Positions 17,755 through 26,289 of a stretch of 53,340 bases of DNA are shown piece by piece (the first letter of the stretch is position 1; every line of letters begins with the position of its first letter). Under the pieces are notes generated by a model, which did no database searches, had not been told where the DNA came from, and worked only from the letters and a program-made list of their open reading frames with translations. A program made the position numbers and the translations under genes. This stretch comes from Phycisphaerales bacterium (GTDB lineage: Bacteria > Planctomycetota > Phycisphaerae > Phycisphaerales > SM1A02), in assembly GCA_029247205.1 (NCBI GenBank), contig JAQWLT010000038.1, positions 1 to 53,340 of the forward strand, given 5' to 3'.

Positions 17755-18042
17755 TCTATGACGCAATGTGTTTGCGGAATCGTCGTCTCGCTGTAACTGT
17801 GAGTGGCAGAAGTGCGAGCCAGAAGGCGTCTGGTGCTCATTCTCTGAATGCCCAGGGAAGTTGGCCGCGGTTGCTCCATCAGCGAGTGTGTGGAGAAATG
17901 GTGGCTGATCACTCAATTGCCGCACTTTGAGATCTCGTGATACCAAGTGTTGAGGGTAAATAAAGACACTTCCAACATGTCCTACACCCTTCCTGAACAG
18001 TAGGCGGGGAGCATCCATCCAATGATTACAGGAGATTTCGTC
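17755..18042. other. Divergent intergenic region, methyltransferase / porin
   Basis: About 290 bases with both promoters expected. AGGAG at 18030-18034 is the ribosome site of the porin. I looked for a Pho-box-like direct repeat, since OprP-type porins are often phosphate-regulated, and found none that I would defend. No strong inverted repeat. Confidence 0.4.
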
Positions 18043-19446
18043 ATGAAGACAGGCGTCATTTTTGGAATATTGGCAGCGAGCATGAGTGTGCCTGCCTTGG
18101 CAGAGGATGTACGTGATCACGAGATCGCTGAACTCCGATCTATGGTTAACACGCTTCGGACTGAGGTTGACGTGCTCCGCGCTCACGACTCAGACCAGTG
18201 GCTCAATGAGGCACGCACCGAACAGATTCGTGGCCTCGTCCAGGACGTGCTGGCCGATGCAGACACTCGTGCTGCGTTGCAGGGTGGTGGTGCGACGAGC
18301 GGATACAACGGTGGCTTCTTCATTAACTCTGCCGATGGCAATTGGAGCATGAAGATCAATGGTCAGATTCAAGCTCGGTTCATGTACAACAGTATGTCGG
18401 ATCCAACTGGTCCAGATGCTGTTGACTATGGGTTTGAAATGCGGCGCTTGAAATTGAAGTTCAGCGGTACGATCATCGACCCAAGTTGGGGATACAAGAT
18501 CAGCATTATCAACCAGCGAAATGCACAGGGCTCTAATAGCACTTCCGGCATGTATGTCGAGGATGCATGGATCAAGAAGACGTTCGACAATGGCATGTAT
18601 GCTCGTGTCGGTCAGTTTAAAGCCCCGTTCTTGCGTGAAGAACTTGTGTCGAGTAGCGCTCAACTCGCAGTGGAGCGATCATTGATCAATAATCAGTGGA
18701 CCTATGGATGGACACAAGGTATTGAGCTTGGCAGCAAGTCGGACCGCCTCTGGTGGCGGGCGATGTACTTAGACGGGCCAAACTCTTCGAATAGACAGTC
18801 AGCTGGAGTAGGCGATGCCATATCGATGGTCGCGCGGGCCGATTATCGAATTTCGGGGGAGTGGTCCGATTGGAAGTCATTGTCAGGATATGGTGACCGC
18901 AGCGATTTTTATGCATTCGTTGGTGGAGCGGTGCAGTGGTTCAACATGAGTGACAAGGCCGCGGCCGCAGCCGCGATGCCCCCAACCGAGTACGGCGGGA
19001 TGAACGGCACGCGTAGTTATGGATTCACTGTTGATGGATCCATGGGCGGCGAGTCGTGGACGGCTTACGCCGCGTTTGTATGGTCTGACAACAAGGGCGG
19101 CAATAATGGGAACTCGGCATGGGGAGCACTTGTTCAGGGCGGGTACTTCATTCAAGAGGATGTCGAACTGTTTGGCCGCTGGGAGTACAGCACCATCGGA
19201 CGAATCAACTCTTTGCCGCCCAATAACAAGCTGAGTGTGATGACCTTGGGCATCAATTACTGGCCAGTTGGAATCAAGAATTTGAAGTGGACAACTGACT
19301 TCGGATATGCGTTCACAGCGATCGCTCGGGGTTCTACAGCCTTTGGATCCGCAAGTGCCGACTACAACAGTTCTGGCAATGGCTGGAATGCAGATCTCAA
19401 CGATGGCCAGTGGCTGGTTCGGACGCAATTGCAACTGCTGTTCTAG
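18043..19446 (+). CDS. OprP/OprO-like porin with N-terminal coiled coil
   Basis: 467-residue outer-membrane protein with a clean signal peptide (MKTGVIFGILAASMSVPALA, cut before ED). Residues about 25-65 (ELRSMVNTLRTEVDVLRAH) form a predicted coiled coil, as in trimeric planctomycete and cyanobacterial porins. The barrel follows, with family-typical KINGQIQARFMYN, FEMRRLKLKFSGTI, MYVEDAWIKKTF, YARVGQFKAPFLREELVSS and a final strand ending in LQLLF. OprP/OprO porins favour phosphate or polyphosphate, but many relatives are general, so the solute is unknown. ATG 18043 has AGGAG eight bases upstream. The stop codon overlaps that of the convergent debranching enzyme: both TAGs share one CTAG palindrome. 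Confidence 0.85.
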   Translation: MKTGVIFGILAASMSVPALAEDVRDHEIAELRSMVNTLRTEVDVLRAHDSDQWLNEARTEQIRGLVQDVLADADTRAALQGGGATSGYNGGFFINSADGNWSMKINGQIQARFMYNSMSDPTGPDAVDYGFEMRRLKLKFSGTIIDPSWGYKISIINQRNAQGSNSTSGMYVEDAWIKKTFDNGMYARVGQFKAPFLREELVSSSAQLAVERSLINNQWTYGWTQGIELGSKSDRLWWRAMYLDGPNSSNRQSAGVGDAISMVARADYRISGEWSDWKSLSGYGDRSDFYAFVGGAVQWFNMSDKAAAAAAMPPTEYGGMNGTRSYGFTVDGSMGGESWTAYAAFVWSDNKGGNNGNSAWGALVQGGYFIQEDVELFGRWEYSTIGRINSLPPNNKLSVMTLGINYWPVGIKNLKWTTDFGYAFTAIARGSTAFGSASADYNSSGNGWNADLNDGQWLVRTQLQLLF

Positions 19447-21410
19447 GCGCAGTTCTCATTTGTGTGCAGCGGCTCGAGGACGACGGTTGCTGTGGGTGCC
19501 AGTACCCGCAGCAGTTCTGCAACGGACCATGCCTGAGCGGGACATCCGTGCGGTTCGTGCGGGAGATTGCCATCGTAGATTTCGGCGATCTGACCCATAC
19601 ATCCGTGTTCAAGGGAGGCCACTAATGATGTCGTTGCTGCGTGCACAGCGGCGTCTGCGTCTTCGCTCGAAGTTGCGAGTGACCGTAATGCATCACAATA
19701 GGGTCCAATCAGCCACGGCCAGACGGTACCGTTGTGATAGGCCATGTCTCGTGATTTCATGTCGCCGTCGAAGCGCCCGCGGTACGCGGGGTCCTCCTGG
19801 CTGAGTGTTCGCAGGCCATAAGGCGTCAGCAGGTGCTCGGTGATGACATCAAGCACTTGTTGCTGCCGCTTCTTACCGAGTGGACAGCCCGGGAGCGAGA
19901 TTGCAAATATCTGATTCGGCCGGATCTGCTCTTGGCCAACCCATGCCCCATCTTGCAACTCAAGCAGATCGAAACAGCAGCCTTGCGATTCATTCCAGAA
20001 CAGACTAAATGAAGCGGCGGCTGCGTCTGCGTGCGCAATTAACATGGACGATTCAGCTGGCATGAGTGATGCAATCAAACGCAGCCCACTTTGCCAGAGA
20101 GCAGAGAGTTCGATGGGCTTACCGATGCGAGGCGTCACCGCTACGCCGTCAATTCGGGCATCCATCCATGTCAGGGCTTCGCCTCTTATGCCCGCTTCGA
20201 TCAGGCCGTCACCTGCAACTCGAACACCTGGGCATAAACCATCAATATGCGATCGAATGATGGTCATGGTGGCGGCGAGTAACTTGGTTGCCCCTGGCGC
20301 ACGATCAACTCCGCCTGCGTACTCAATATATGCATGCACTGCGTGCAAGAACCATAGGCTTGCATCGGCAGTGTTGTAGTGTGCGGCATCGGGGTCGAGG
20401 TCATCAAACCTGTTGGGAATCAGTCCATCTCGGATGTTGGACGCATATGTTTCAAGGACAACACGAGCTTCATCGACTCGTCCTGTCTTGAGCAACAGCC
20501 CACGCATCGAGATCATGGTGTCCCGCCCCCAGTCAGAAAACCATGGATAGCCGGCAATGATCGATGCGCCAATCATTGTTGTGTCGGTTCCTGCGCGGGC
20601 GACGACAAACTGCTCTGCTGCTTTGGCAAGCCGAATAGGTAAGGACCGATTGGTATGCCGAACGCGCTCTGGAGTCTGCGGCACGAATGCATCCATCTCG
20701 GCTGTCAACTCAAACCAAGGCTGCCCGGTCGAGAGTTGCACTTCAACAAGGGATGCGGCCAAGGATGACTCGCGATGGTCATAGCCACGAGAATTTTCCA
20801 TCGGATATTCGAACTCGTGCCACCATTCTGGATCATCTTGCCATTCACCGCGGGAACAGCGCAAAGTAAGTTCGTTTTCATCTCGCGTACACCGAAGTGT
20901 CCGACCGCTTCTGTTCATGGCAATGCCACTTGGCAAGTGCTGCAGTGAATGGAAGTCTCGTAGCAAGACCAGTGGTCTGACGCGTAGTACTGCCACATCA
21001 GGCAGCGTGTCGATGTCCCAGCGAATGGAACAGGCGTTAAAACCATGCCGAAGCGTGAGCGTTCGCGTGATGGTGATGCCCGACGGCAAACCCCATCGCC
21101 AGATTGCCGCATTGAGATCACACTCGAAGCTAAGCAACTTGGTCCAGCCATCTGGGTGAGGTCTGGGATCATCACGAAAGAGAAAGTTTGCCAGCGGAAT
21201 CTCGCCGCTGCCAGGTAGCTCAATCGAGTCGATTACGCCGTGTAGGGCAACGATTCGGCCAACTGGAGGGGAGGCAGCGCTGACGAGGAGCCCGTGGTAT
21301 CTGCGAGTGGGGACACCACATGCCGTCCCCATGGCAAAGCCACCAAGACCGTTGGTCAGCAGCCACTCGCGGCCGAGTTCTGGGCCAGATTCTTGCTGCG
21401 GCGTACCCAT
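19443..21410 (-). CDS. Glycogen debranching enzyme (amylo-alpha-1,6-glucosidase type)
   Basis: 655 residues. The N-terminal domain (about 1-215; NGLGGFAMGTACGVPTRRYH) and the C-terminal (alpha/alpha)6 barrel (about 255-640) match the prokaryotic GDE family that hydrolyses alpha-1,6 branch points of glycogen or limit dextrin. Diagnostic barrel segments are AGYPWFSDWGRDTMISMRGL, IPNRFDDLDPDAAHYNTADA, MDARIDGVAVTPR, RPNQIFAISLP and YHNGTVWPWLIGPYCDAL, whose acidic residues include the presumed catalytic ones. No signal peptide, so it acts in the cytoplasm. It starts eight bases after the pgi stop and is third in the leftward run ROK kinase, pgi, debranching enzyme, supporting a role in feeding stored glucan into glycolysis and the pentose-phosphate branch. 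Confidence 0.92.
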   Translation of the reverse strand: MGTPQQESGPELGREWLLTNGLGGFAMGTACGVPTRRYHGLLVSAASPPVGRIVALHGVIDSIELPGSGEIPLANFLFRDDPRPHPDGWTKLLSFECDLNAAIWRWGLPSGITITRTLTLRHGFNACSIRWDIDTLPDVAVLRVRPLVLLRDFHSLQHLPSGIAMNRSGRTLRCTRDENELTLRCSRGEWQDDPEWWHEFEYPMENSRGYDHRESSLAASLVEVQLSTGQPWFELTAEMDAFVPQTPERVRHTNRSLPIRLAKAAEQFVVARAGTDTTMIGASIIAGYPWFSDWGRDTMISMRGLLLKTGRVDEARVVLETYASNIRDGLIPNRFDDLDPDAAHYNTADASLWFLHAVHAYIEYAGGVDRAPGATKLLAATMTIIRSHIDGLCPGVRVAGDGLIEAGIRGEALTWMDARIDGVAVTPRIGKPIELSALWQSGLRLIASLMPAESSMLIAHADAAAASFSLFWNESQGCCFDLLELQDGAWVGQEQIRPNQIFAISLPGCPLGKKRQQQVLDVITEHLLTPYGLRTLSQEDPAYRGRFDGDMKSRDMAYHNGTVWPWLIGPYCDALRSLATSSEDADAAVHAATTSLVASLEHGCMGQIAEIYDGNLPHEPHGCPAQAWSVAELLRVLAPTATVVLEPLHTNENCA

Positions 21411-21418
21411 TGATGCGA

Positions 21419-23038
21419 CTACTCCGCCCGCATCGCTGCGATATGTTCAGTCAGCCTGCGGCTTGTGGCGTCGCCAGATGGCGGCGCATCCCCGAGAACA
21501 CCTGGCAGGATGTTGTTTGCAAGTTCCTTGCCGAGTTCTACACCCCATTGGTCGAAAGAGTCAATTCCCCAGATGGCCCCCTGTACAAATACGCGATGTT
21601 CGTACAGAGAAATGATCGCACCAAGTTGTGCTGGGTCCAGCCGTGGATACAGCATGGTGGTCGATGCCCGGTTGCCCATCATTACCTTGTGGGGCGCAAG
21701 CGAATCGACCTCAATCGGCGAGAGATTCGCAGCAGCGAGTTCCTCGCGAACCTGTTCGAGTGTCCGCCCACGCGCCATGGCCTCAGCCTGTGCGAGACAG
21801 TTGGCAAGCAATATTTCGTGCCGGTTGTCTGGGCTTGGGGTCTCGGAGCAAGCCGCTACGAGGAAGTCGCATGGAACCATGGTCGTGCCTTGATGCAGCA
21901 TCTGATGAAAGGAGTGCTGCCCATTTGTTCCTGGCTCACCCCACACCACAAACGCTGTTCCATGTGTCGTCTGCGACCCATCGAGCCTCGTGTGCTTGCC
22001 ATTGCTTTCCATCTCAAGTTGCTGCAGGTACGCCGGCAGTCGAAGCAAGTGTTGATCATAAGGAAGCACCGCTCGAGTTTGACAATTCCAACACTCCCGG
22101 TACCAGCAATCAAGCAGCCCAAGCAAGACTGGAACATTCTTTTCCAGTGGAGAATTACGGAAGTGCATGTCCATGCGGTGCGCGCCGCCTAGCAGTTGTT
22201 CGAATCGTTCAAAGCCGATGGAAACTGCAATAGAGAGACCAATGGCAGACCACATCGAGTACCGGCCTCCTACCCAGTCCCAAAACTCAAACATCGTGCC
22301 GATGCCGAAATCATTCACACGCTGGGCATTCGTCGAAACAGCGACGAAGTGGCTTGCTACGGCGTTCTCGCCAAGTGCTTCTACAAGCCAAAGTCTGGCG
22401 GCGTGCGCATTGGCAAGCGTTTCTTGCGTACCAAATGTCTTGGACGCAACGATGAAGAGTGTCGTTTCTGGGTTGAGCGTTGCGAGCGTGTCAGCCAAGT
22501 GCGAAGGATCGACGTTCGAGACAAAGTGGGTACGCACACTGCTCACCCACCACGGGCGCAAAGCTTCGGTAGTCATTACAGGTCCGAGGTCTGATCCACC
22601 GATGCCAATATTGACAACATGTTCGATCTTCTTGCCGGTGGACCCTTGCCATGATCCGTCGTGTATCGAGTCGCAGAAGGTCTTCATGCGGGCGAGTACA
22701 TCACGAACGTCCGGCATGACATCGATGCCATCCACATGCATAGGCCGATCGGACTGGTTTCGCAGTGCCACATGCATAACCGCGCGATGCTCGGTGGTAT
22801 TGATGGGCTCGCCGGAGAACATGGCATCTCGCATGCCAGTGACATTCCGCTCGGCCGCCAACCCAAGCAGCAGGTCCAAGGTCTTTTCAGTGGCGAGATG
22901 TCTACTGAGATCCACGACGAGTTCATCAACAGTGTGAACAAACTGATCGTCTCGCCCTTGGGCGTCACAAAGCGACCCAAGAGAGACATCATCAAATTCG
23001 TTGCGATGGGAGTGAAGTTGGGCCCACGCGTCGCTCAT
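21419..23038 (-). CDS. pgi: Glucose-6-phosphate isomerase
   Basis: 539 residues, the usual length of the long bacterial form, interconverting glucose-6-phosphate and fructose-6-phosphate in the cytoplasm. Family motifs in order: VVNIGIGGSDLGPVM near residue 145, FIVASKTFGTQET around 215, DWVGGRYSMWSAIGLS (PGI signature region), GEPGTNGQHSFHQMLHQGT with the catalytic histidine context, and QGAIWGIDSFDQWGVELGK carrying the catalytic lysine. All are intact. Its ATG overlaps the ROK kinase stop as ATGA, indicating translational coupling, and the debranching enzyme follows after eight bases. It thus links glucokinase output to both glycolysis and the oxidative branch encoded divergently next door. 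Confidence 0.96.
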   Translation of the reverse strand: MSDAWAQLHSHRNEFDDVSLGSLCDAQGRDDQFVHTVDELVVDLSRHLATEKTLDLLLGLAAERNVTGMRDAMFSGEPINTTEHRAVMHVALRNQSDRPMHVDGIDVMPDVRDVLARMKTFCDSIHDGSWQGSTGKKIEHVVNIGIGGSDLGPVMTTEALRPWWVSSVRTHFVSNVDPSHLADTLATLNPETTLFIVASKTFGTQETLANAHAARLWLVEALGENAVASHFVAVSTNAQRVNDFGIGTMFEFWDWVGGRYSMWSAIGLSIAVSIGFERFEQLLGGAHRMDMHFRNSPLEKNVPVLLGLLDCWYRECWNCQTRAVLPYDQHLLRLPAYLQQLEMESNGKHTRLDGSQTTHGTAFVVWGEPGTNGQHSFHQMLHQGTTMVPCDFLVAACSETPSPDNRHEILLANCLAQAEAMARGRTLEQVREELAAANLSPIEVDSLAPHKVMMGNRASTTMLYPRLDPAQLGAIISLYEHRVFVQGAIWGIDSFDQWGVELGKELANNILPGVLGDAPPSGDATSRRLTEHIAAMRAE

Positions 23039-23745
23039 GCCTCATCCTCCCACATACGAAAGCCTCCAATGAAGGCCTTTGAGTTTCCACCACGCTCACA
23101 TCGCTCCGGTAGGTCATCAAGTTTTTTGACATTCCCACCGCCGAGCACGACGTAGTCAGGATCAATCGCGTCAACAAATTGATTCACTACTTCAAACACC
23201 GTATCTCGCCATATATCAAATCCTTGCCGTTTCAGTCCGGCTTTCCCGGTGTAGTGCTCGAAGCAGTGCTTCCGAAAGGGCATATGCCCGAGTTCAAGTG
23301 GCTCGATCTGGCCGTCCTCAATCATCGCTGATCCGAGCCCAGTTCCGAGTCCAAGAAAGAGCATGCGGCCACCGTGATAACTGCCAAGTGCCTGCATGGC
23401 GGCATCGTTCATCACACGAACAGGGCAGCCAAATGCAGCTTCAAAGTCGAATCCAACCCATCCACCCCCCAAATTGGTGGGGTTGAGCAAGGGTCGTCCG
23501 CCGACGACAGGCGAGGGATAGCCGATCGAAACGCGGTCCCAGGTCCAATCTTCACATGCCACGGTGACTGAATCGACCATCACCTCAGCAGAGAGATGTG
23601 AGCCCGATTTCACTTTGCGGCGTGTCTCCTCGCCAGATCGGAGAATCTTGAGGTTCGTGCCACCGATGTCAATTACGAGGATGTCCACAGGAGCACGATA
23701 GCCGATGGCCGCGGGCGTTATCTTGCGTGCAGGAGATGCATTCAT
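23035..23745 (-). CDS. ROK-family sugar kinase, polyphosphate-glucokinase-like
   Basis: 236 residues, short for ROK kinases but normal for PpgK-like enzymes. The phosphate-binding DIGGTNLK is at about residues 27-34. MNDAAMQALG, GLGTGLGSAM and ELGHMPFR follow the order of PpgK-type glucokinases, which phosphorylate glucose with ATP or polyphosphate; the phosphate donor cannot be read here. The zinc-binding ROK cysteine cluster is absent, as in PpgK. The start is uncertain: ATG 23745 overlaps the divergent rpiB-tal ATG within one CATG, while GTG 23688, directly before DILVIDIGGTN, would leave about 55 bp between the genes; neither has a good ribosome site. First gene of the run with pgi and the debranching enzyme. 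Confidence 0.85.
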   Translation of the reverse strand: MNASPARKITPAAIGYRAPVDILVIDIGGTNLKILRSGEETRRKVKSGSHLSAEVMVDSVTVACEDWTWDRVSIGYPSPVVGGRPLLNPTNLGGGWVGFDFEAAFGCPVRVMNDAAMQALGSYHGGRMLFLGLGTGLGSAMIEDGQIEPLELGHMPFRKHCFEHYTGKAGLKRQGFDIWRDTVFEVVNQFVDAIDPDYVVLGGGNVKKLDDLPERCERGGNSKAFIGGFRMWEDEA

Positions 23746-25261
23746 GCGAGTTGTCTTGGCTGGAGATCACGCTGGGCTGAATATGCGAGCCGATCTCGCA
23801 AGCGTGGCCCGATCGATGGGACACGAGGTCGTACTGGTTGGCCCATGCGAGGGCGAGCGGGTGGACTTTCCGATTGCCGCTGAAGCCCTGTGCCGAGAAA
23901 TAATGGCTGGCCGCGCAAATCGAGGCATCCTCTTGTGTGGTTCTGGTGCGGGTATGTGTATGGCAGCGAATCGATTTCCGGGCATTCGCGCCGCAACCGC
24001 ACACGACACATATACCGCTCACCAAATGGTTGAACACGATGCTGCAAATGTGCTGACGCTTGGCACGCGAGTCATCGGCCCAGAGCCCGCAGCCGAAATC
24101 GTACGGGCGTATCTTAAAGCCGAGTTCCAAACTGCAGATCGATATCGACGTCGATTGCAACAGATCATTGACATAGAAAGGAAACGGACGATGAATCCGC
24201 TCCATGACTTGAGTGCGGCAGGACAAGCCGTTTGGCTCGACTATATTCGGCGTGACATTCTCGACGATGGAACCCTTGCGAGATACATATCTGACCTATG
24301 TGTCACTGGATTGACGAGCAACCCGTCGATATTTGATAAGGCGATTTCGGGCAGCAATCTCTACGACGAAGCCATATCTGGCGGCGATGCCGAGACGATC
24401 TTTTTCGACTTGGCGATTGACGACCTTGGCCGTGCCGCTGATCTGCTCAGAACATCATGGGATGTCAGTGGTGGCACCGATGGGTACGTGTCGTTGGAAG
24501 TGTCGCCGCTACTTGCGGCCGATGCGAATACCACCATTGAGCAGGGAATTGAGCTCTTTAAGCGTGCGGATCGCCCAAATCTCATGATCAAGGTGCCCGG
24601 CACGCCTGAGTCGCCAGAGGCAATTGAAGAATTGATCTATCAGGGCGTGAATGTCAATGTCACATTGCTCTTTGATGACGTGCAGTATCGCCGCGCGGCC
24701 GAAGCTTATATTCGGGGCATCGAGCGGCGACTCGAAGCGGGGCTCGATGCCAACGTCTTCTCGGTGGCATCGGTCTTCATTTCGCGGTGGGATACGCCAA
24801 CTGCTGGGAAGGTGGGGGACGACCTCAAGAACCGGCTGGGCATTGCGTGCGGCACACTGTGCCATCGCGCATGCGAGGAGATTTTCGCTGGTGACAGGTT
24901 TGCCAAGGTTCGTGAGGCAGGCGGCCATCGGCAGAAGTTGCTGATGGCGAGCACGAGCACGAAAGACCCGGCTCTACCGGACACGCTCTATGTGACTGCA
25001 CTTGCGGCGGCTGACTCAGTTGACACAATTCCAGAAGCAACGCTGCTTGCCTTTGCAGATCATGGTGTGATGGCCGGTACGCTTGGAGAAGCAGCATGGC
25101 TAGAGGCGGATCAAGTTCTTGCAGGCTTTCAAGCCGCAGGCATTGACGTGCGAGCACTTGCCGAGCAACTTCAGAGTGAAGGCGCCGACGCATTCGTCAA
25201 GTCATGGCGGAATCTTCTGCAGACAATTGACACCAAAGTCGGAAACATGCAGGCAAGCTGA
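23744..25261 (+). CDS. rpiB-tal: Ribose-5-phosphate isomerase B fused to transaldolase
   Basis: 505-residue two-domain enzyme in one open frame. Residues 1 to about 148 are RpiB/LacAB (VVLAGDHAGLNMRADL, ILLCGSGAGMCMAANRFPGI, HDAANVLTLGTRVIG), interconverting ribulose-5-P and ribose-5-P; the active-site cysteine of LLCGSGAG is present. Residues about 163-505 are a transaldolase like the actinobacterial type (GLTSNPSIFDKAISGS, MIKVPGTPES with the Schiff-base lysine, GVNVNVTLLF), moving dihydroxyacetone units between sugar phosphates. ATG 23744 has AGGAG eight bases upstream. At the junction, AAAGGA (24177-24182) and an in-frame ATG at 24191 could start transaldolase alone. An out-of-frame TAG at 24174 would be a normal RpiB stop if one base were miscalled, so a two-gene original is possible. 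First of the rightward pentose-phosphate run. Confidence 0.9.
   Translation: MRVVLAGDHAGLNMRADLASVARSMGHEVVLVGPCEGERVDFPIAAEALCREIMAGRANRGILLCGSGAGMCMAANRFPGIRAATAHDTYTAHQMVEHDAANVLTLGTRVIGPEPAAEIVRAYLKAEFQTADRYRRRLQQIIDIERKRTMNPLHDLSAAGQAVWLDYIRRDILDDGTLARYISDLCVTGLTSNPSIFDKAISGSNLYDEAISGGDAETIFFDLAIDDLGRAADLLRTSWDVSGGTDGYVSLEVSPLLAADANTTIEQGIELFKRADRPNLMIKVPGTPESPEAIEELIYQGVNVNVTLLFDDVQYRRAAEAYIRGIERRLEAGLDANVFSVASVFISRWDTPTAGKVGDDLKNRLGIACGTLCHRACEEIFAGDRFAKVREAGGHRQKLLMASTSTKDPALPDTLYVTALAAADSVDTIPEATLLAFADHGVMAGTLGEAAWLEADQVLAGFQAAGIDVRALAEQLQSEGADAFVKSWRNLLQTIDTKVGNMQAS
24177..24193 (+). promoter_or_regulatory. Internal ribosome-binding site and ATG inside the rpiB-tal fusion
   Basis: AAAGGA at 24177-24182 sits eight bases before ATG 24191, which is codon 163 of the fusion and the natural first codon of the transaldolase domain (MNPLHDLSAAG). 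It may be a leftover of two separate genes or may make free transaldolase in addition to the fusion. Confidence 0.6.
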
Positions 25262-25275
25262 CGGGAGCGTTCACG

Positions 25276-26289
25276 ATGCAAATCGCAATGATTGGGCTCG
25301 GCCGGATGGGTGCGGGAATGGTTCGGCGGCTGCTTGCCGCGGGGCATGAGTGCGTCGTATGGGATGTCAACGCAGATGCCGTTGCCGAACTTTCGGCAGA
25401 AGGCGCCGTACCAGCTGCAACGGTCCAAGAATTGACAGAAAAAATGCAGTCGCCTCGGGCTGTCTGGATGATGGTTCCTGCAGGCATCGTGGATACAGTC
25501 ATCGGAGACGTTGTCTCGCATCTTGGCGAAGGCGATGTACTTATCGATGGCGGAAATAGCATGTGGCGAGACGATCTTCGTCGTCATGCTGAGTTGGCTG
25601 AGCGTGGCATTCGTTATGTAGATGCTGGCGTTAGTGGCGGAGTATGGGGACAGGAACGAGGCTATTGCCTGATGGTTGGCGGCGAACCAGAGGCAATTTC
25701 GCATGTGCAGCCTGCGCTTGAGGCGCTCGCTCCCGGGGCAGATTCCGCATCACGTACGCCTGGCCATGAAGGTGAACCTACATCTGCCGAGTCTGGTTGG
25801 CTGCACTGCGGCCCAAGCGGCGCCGGACACTTTGTCAAGATGGTGCACAACGGTATTGAGTATGGCTTGATGTCGGCCTACGCAGAAGGCTTGGGCATCC
25901 TCTCGCACGCAGGTGTTGGGGCCCATGATCGTGAGCATGATGCGGAGACAACACCACTTCGTACGCCAGAAGCATTTCAGTATGACCTTGACCTTCCTGC
26001 TATTACCGAACTCTGGCGACGGGGCAGTGTCATTGGCTCGTGGCTACTCGACCTCACTGCAGCAGCTCTGCATGAGGACCCGGGATTAGATGGCTTTGCT
26101 GGCCGCGTGTCTGATTCGGGTGAAGGGCGATGGACGCTTGAAGCAGCAATTGAAACTGGTTCTCCTGCACCGGTACTTGCCGCGGCGCTCTTTCAGCGAT
26201 TCGCATCGCGTGGTGAAGATGAGTTTGGTCGTCGAGTGCTATCGGCAATGCGACATCAATTCGGTGGTCATGTTGAGAAGAAGGCATGA
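25276..26289 (+). CDS. gnd: 6-phosphogluconate dehydrogenase, decarboxylating (short form)
   Basis: 337 residues, the length of the short GndA/YqeC-like type rather than the 470-residue form; it oxidatively decarboxylates 6-phosphogluconate to ribulose-5-phosphate. The Rossmann motif MIGLGRMGAGMVRRL opens the protein. GGNSMWRDD, VDAGVSGGVWGQERG and GPSGAGHFVKMVHNGIEYG carry the substrate-binding and catalytic lysine/asparagine residues; the C-terminal all-helical domain is complete. Short-form enzymes are often NAD-dependent, which cannot be proven from this sequence. A GGGAG lies upstream of the ATG. It follows the rpiB-tal stop by 14 bases and overlaps zwf by ATGA, so product and substrate enzymes are made together. 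Confidence 0.95.
   Translation: MQIAMIGLGRMGAGMVRRLLAAGHECVVWDVNADAVAELSAEGAVPAATVQELTEKMQSPRAVWMMVPAGIVDTVIGDVVSHLGEGDVLIDGGNSMWRDDLRRHAELAERGIRYVDAGVSGGVWGQERGYCLMVGGEPEAISHVQPALEALAPGADSASRTPGHEGEPTSAESGWLHCGPSGAGHFVKMVHNGIEYGLMSAYAEGLGILSHAGVGAHDREHDAETTPLRTPEAFQYDLDLPAITELWRRGSVIGSWLLDLTAAALHEDPGLDGFAGRVSDSGEGRWTLEAAIETGSPAPVLAAALFQRFASRGEDEFGRRVLSAMRHQFGGHVEKKA

Noticed and set aside
17755-18042. Pho box upstream of the OprP/OprO-like porin
   Set aside because: Only one loose CTGTAACTGTGA-like word, on its own and far from the start; not enough to call a regulator site.
17755-18186. Long N-terminal extension of the methyltransferase frame
   Set aside because: It overlaps the divergent porin start and its promoter region and shows no domain similarity before LLLDGATG.
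22167-22937. Plus-strand open frame of about 255 codons inside pgi
   Set aside because: Antisense to the intact pgi motifs; Ser/Thr/Arg-rich low-information translation.
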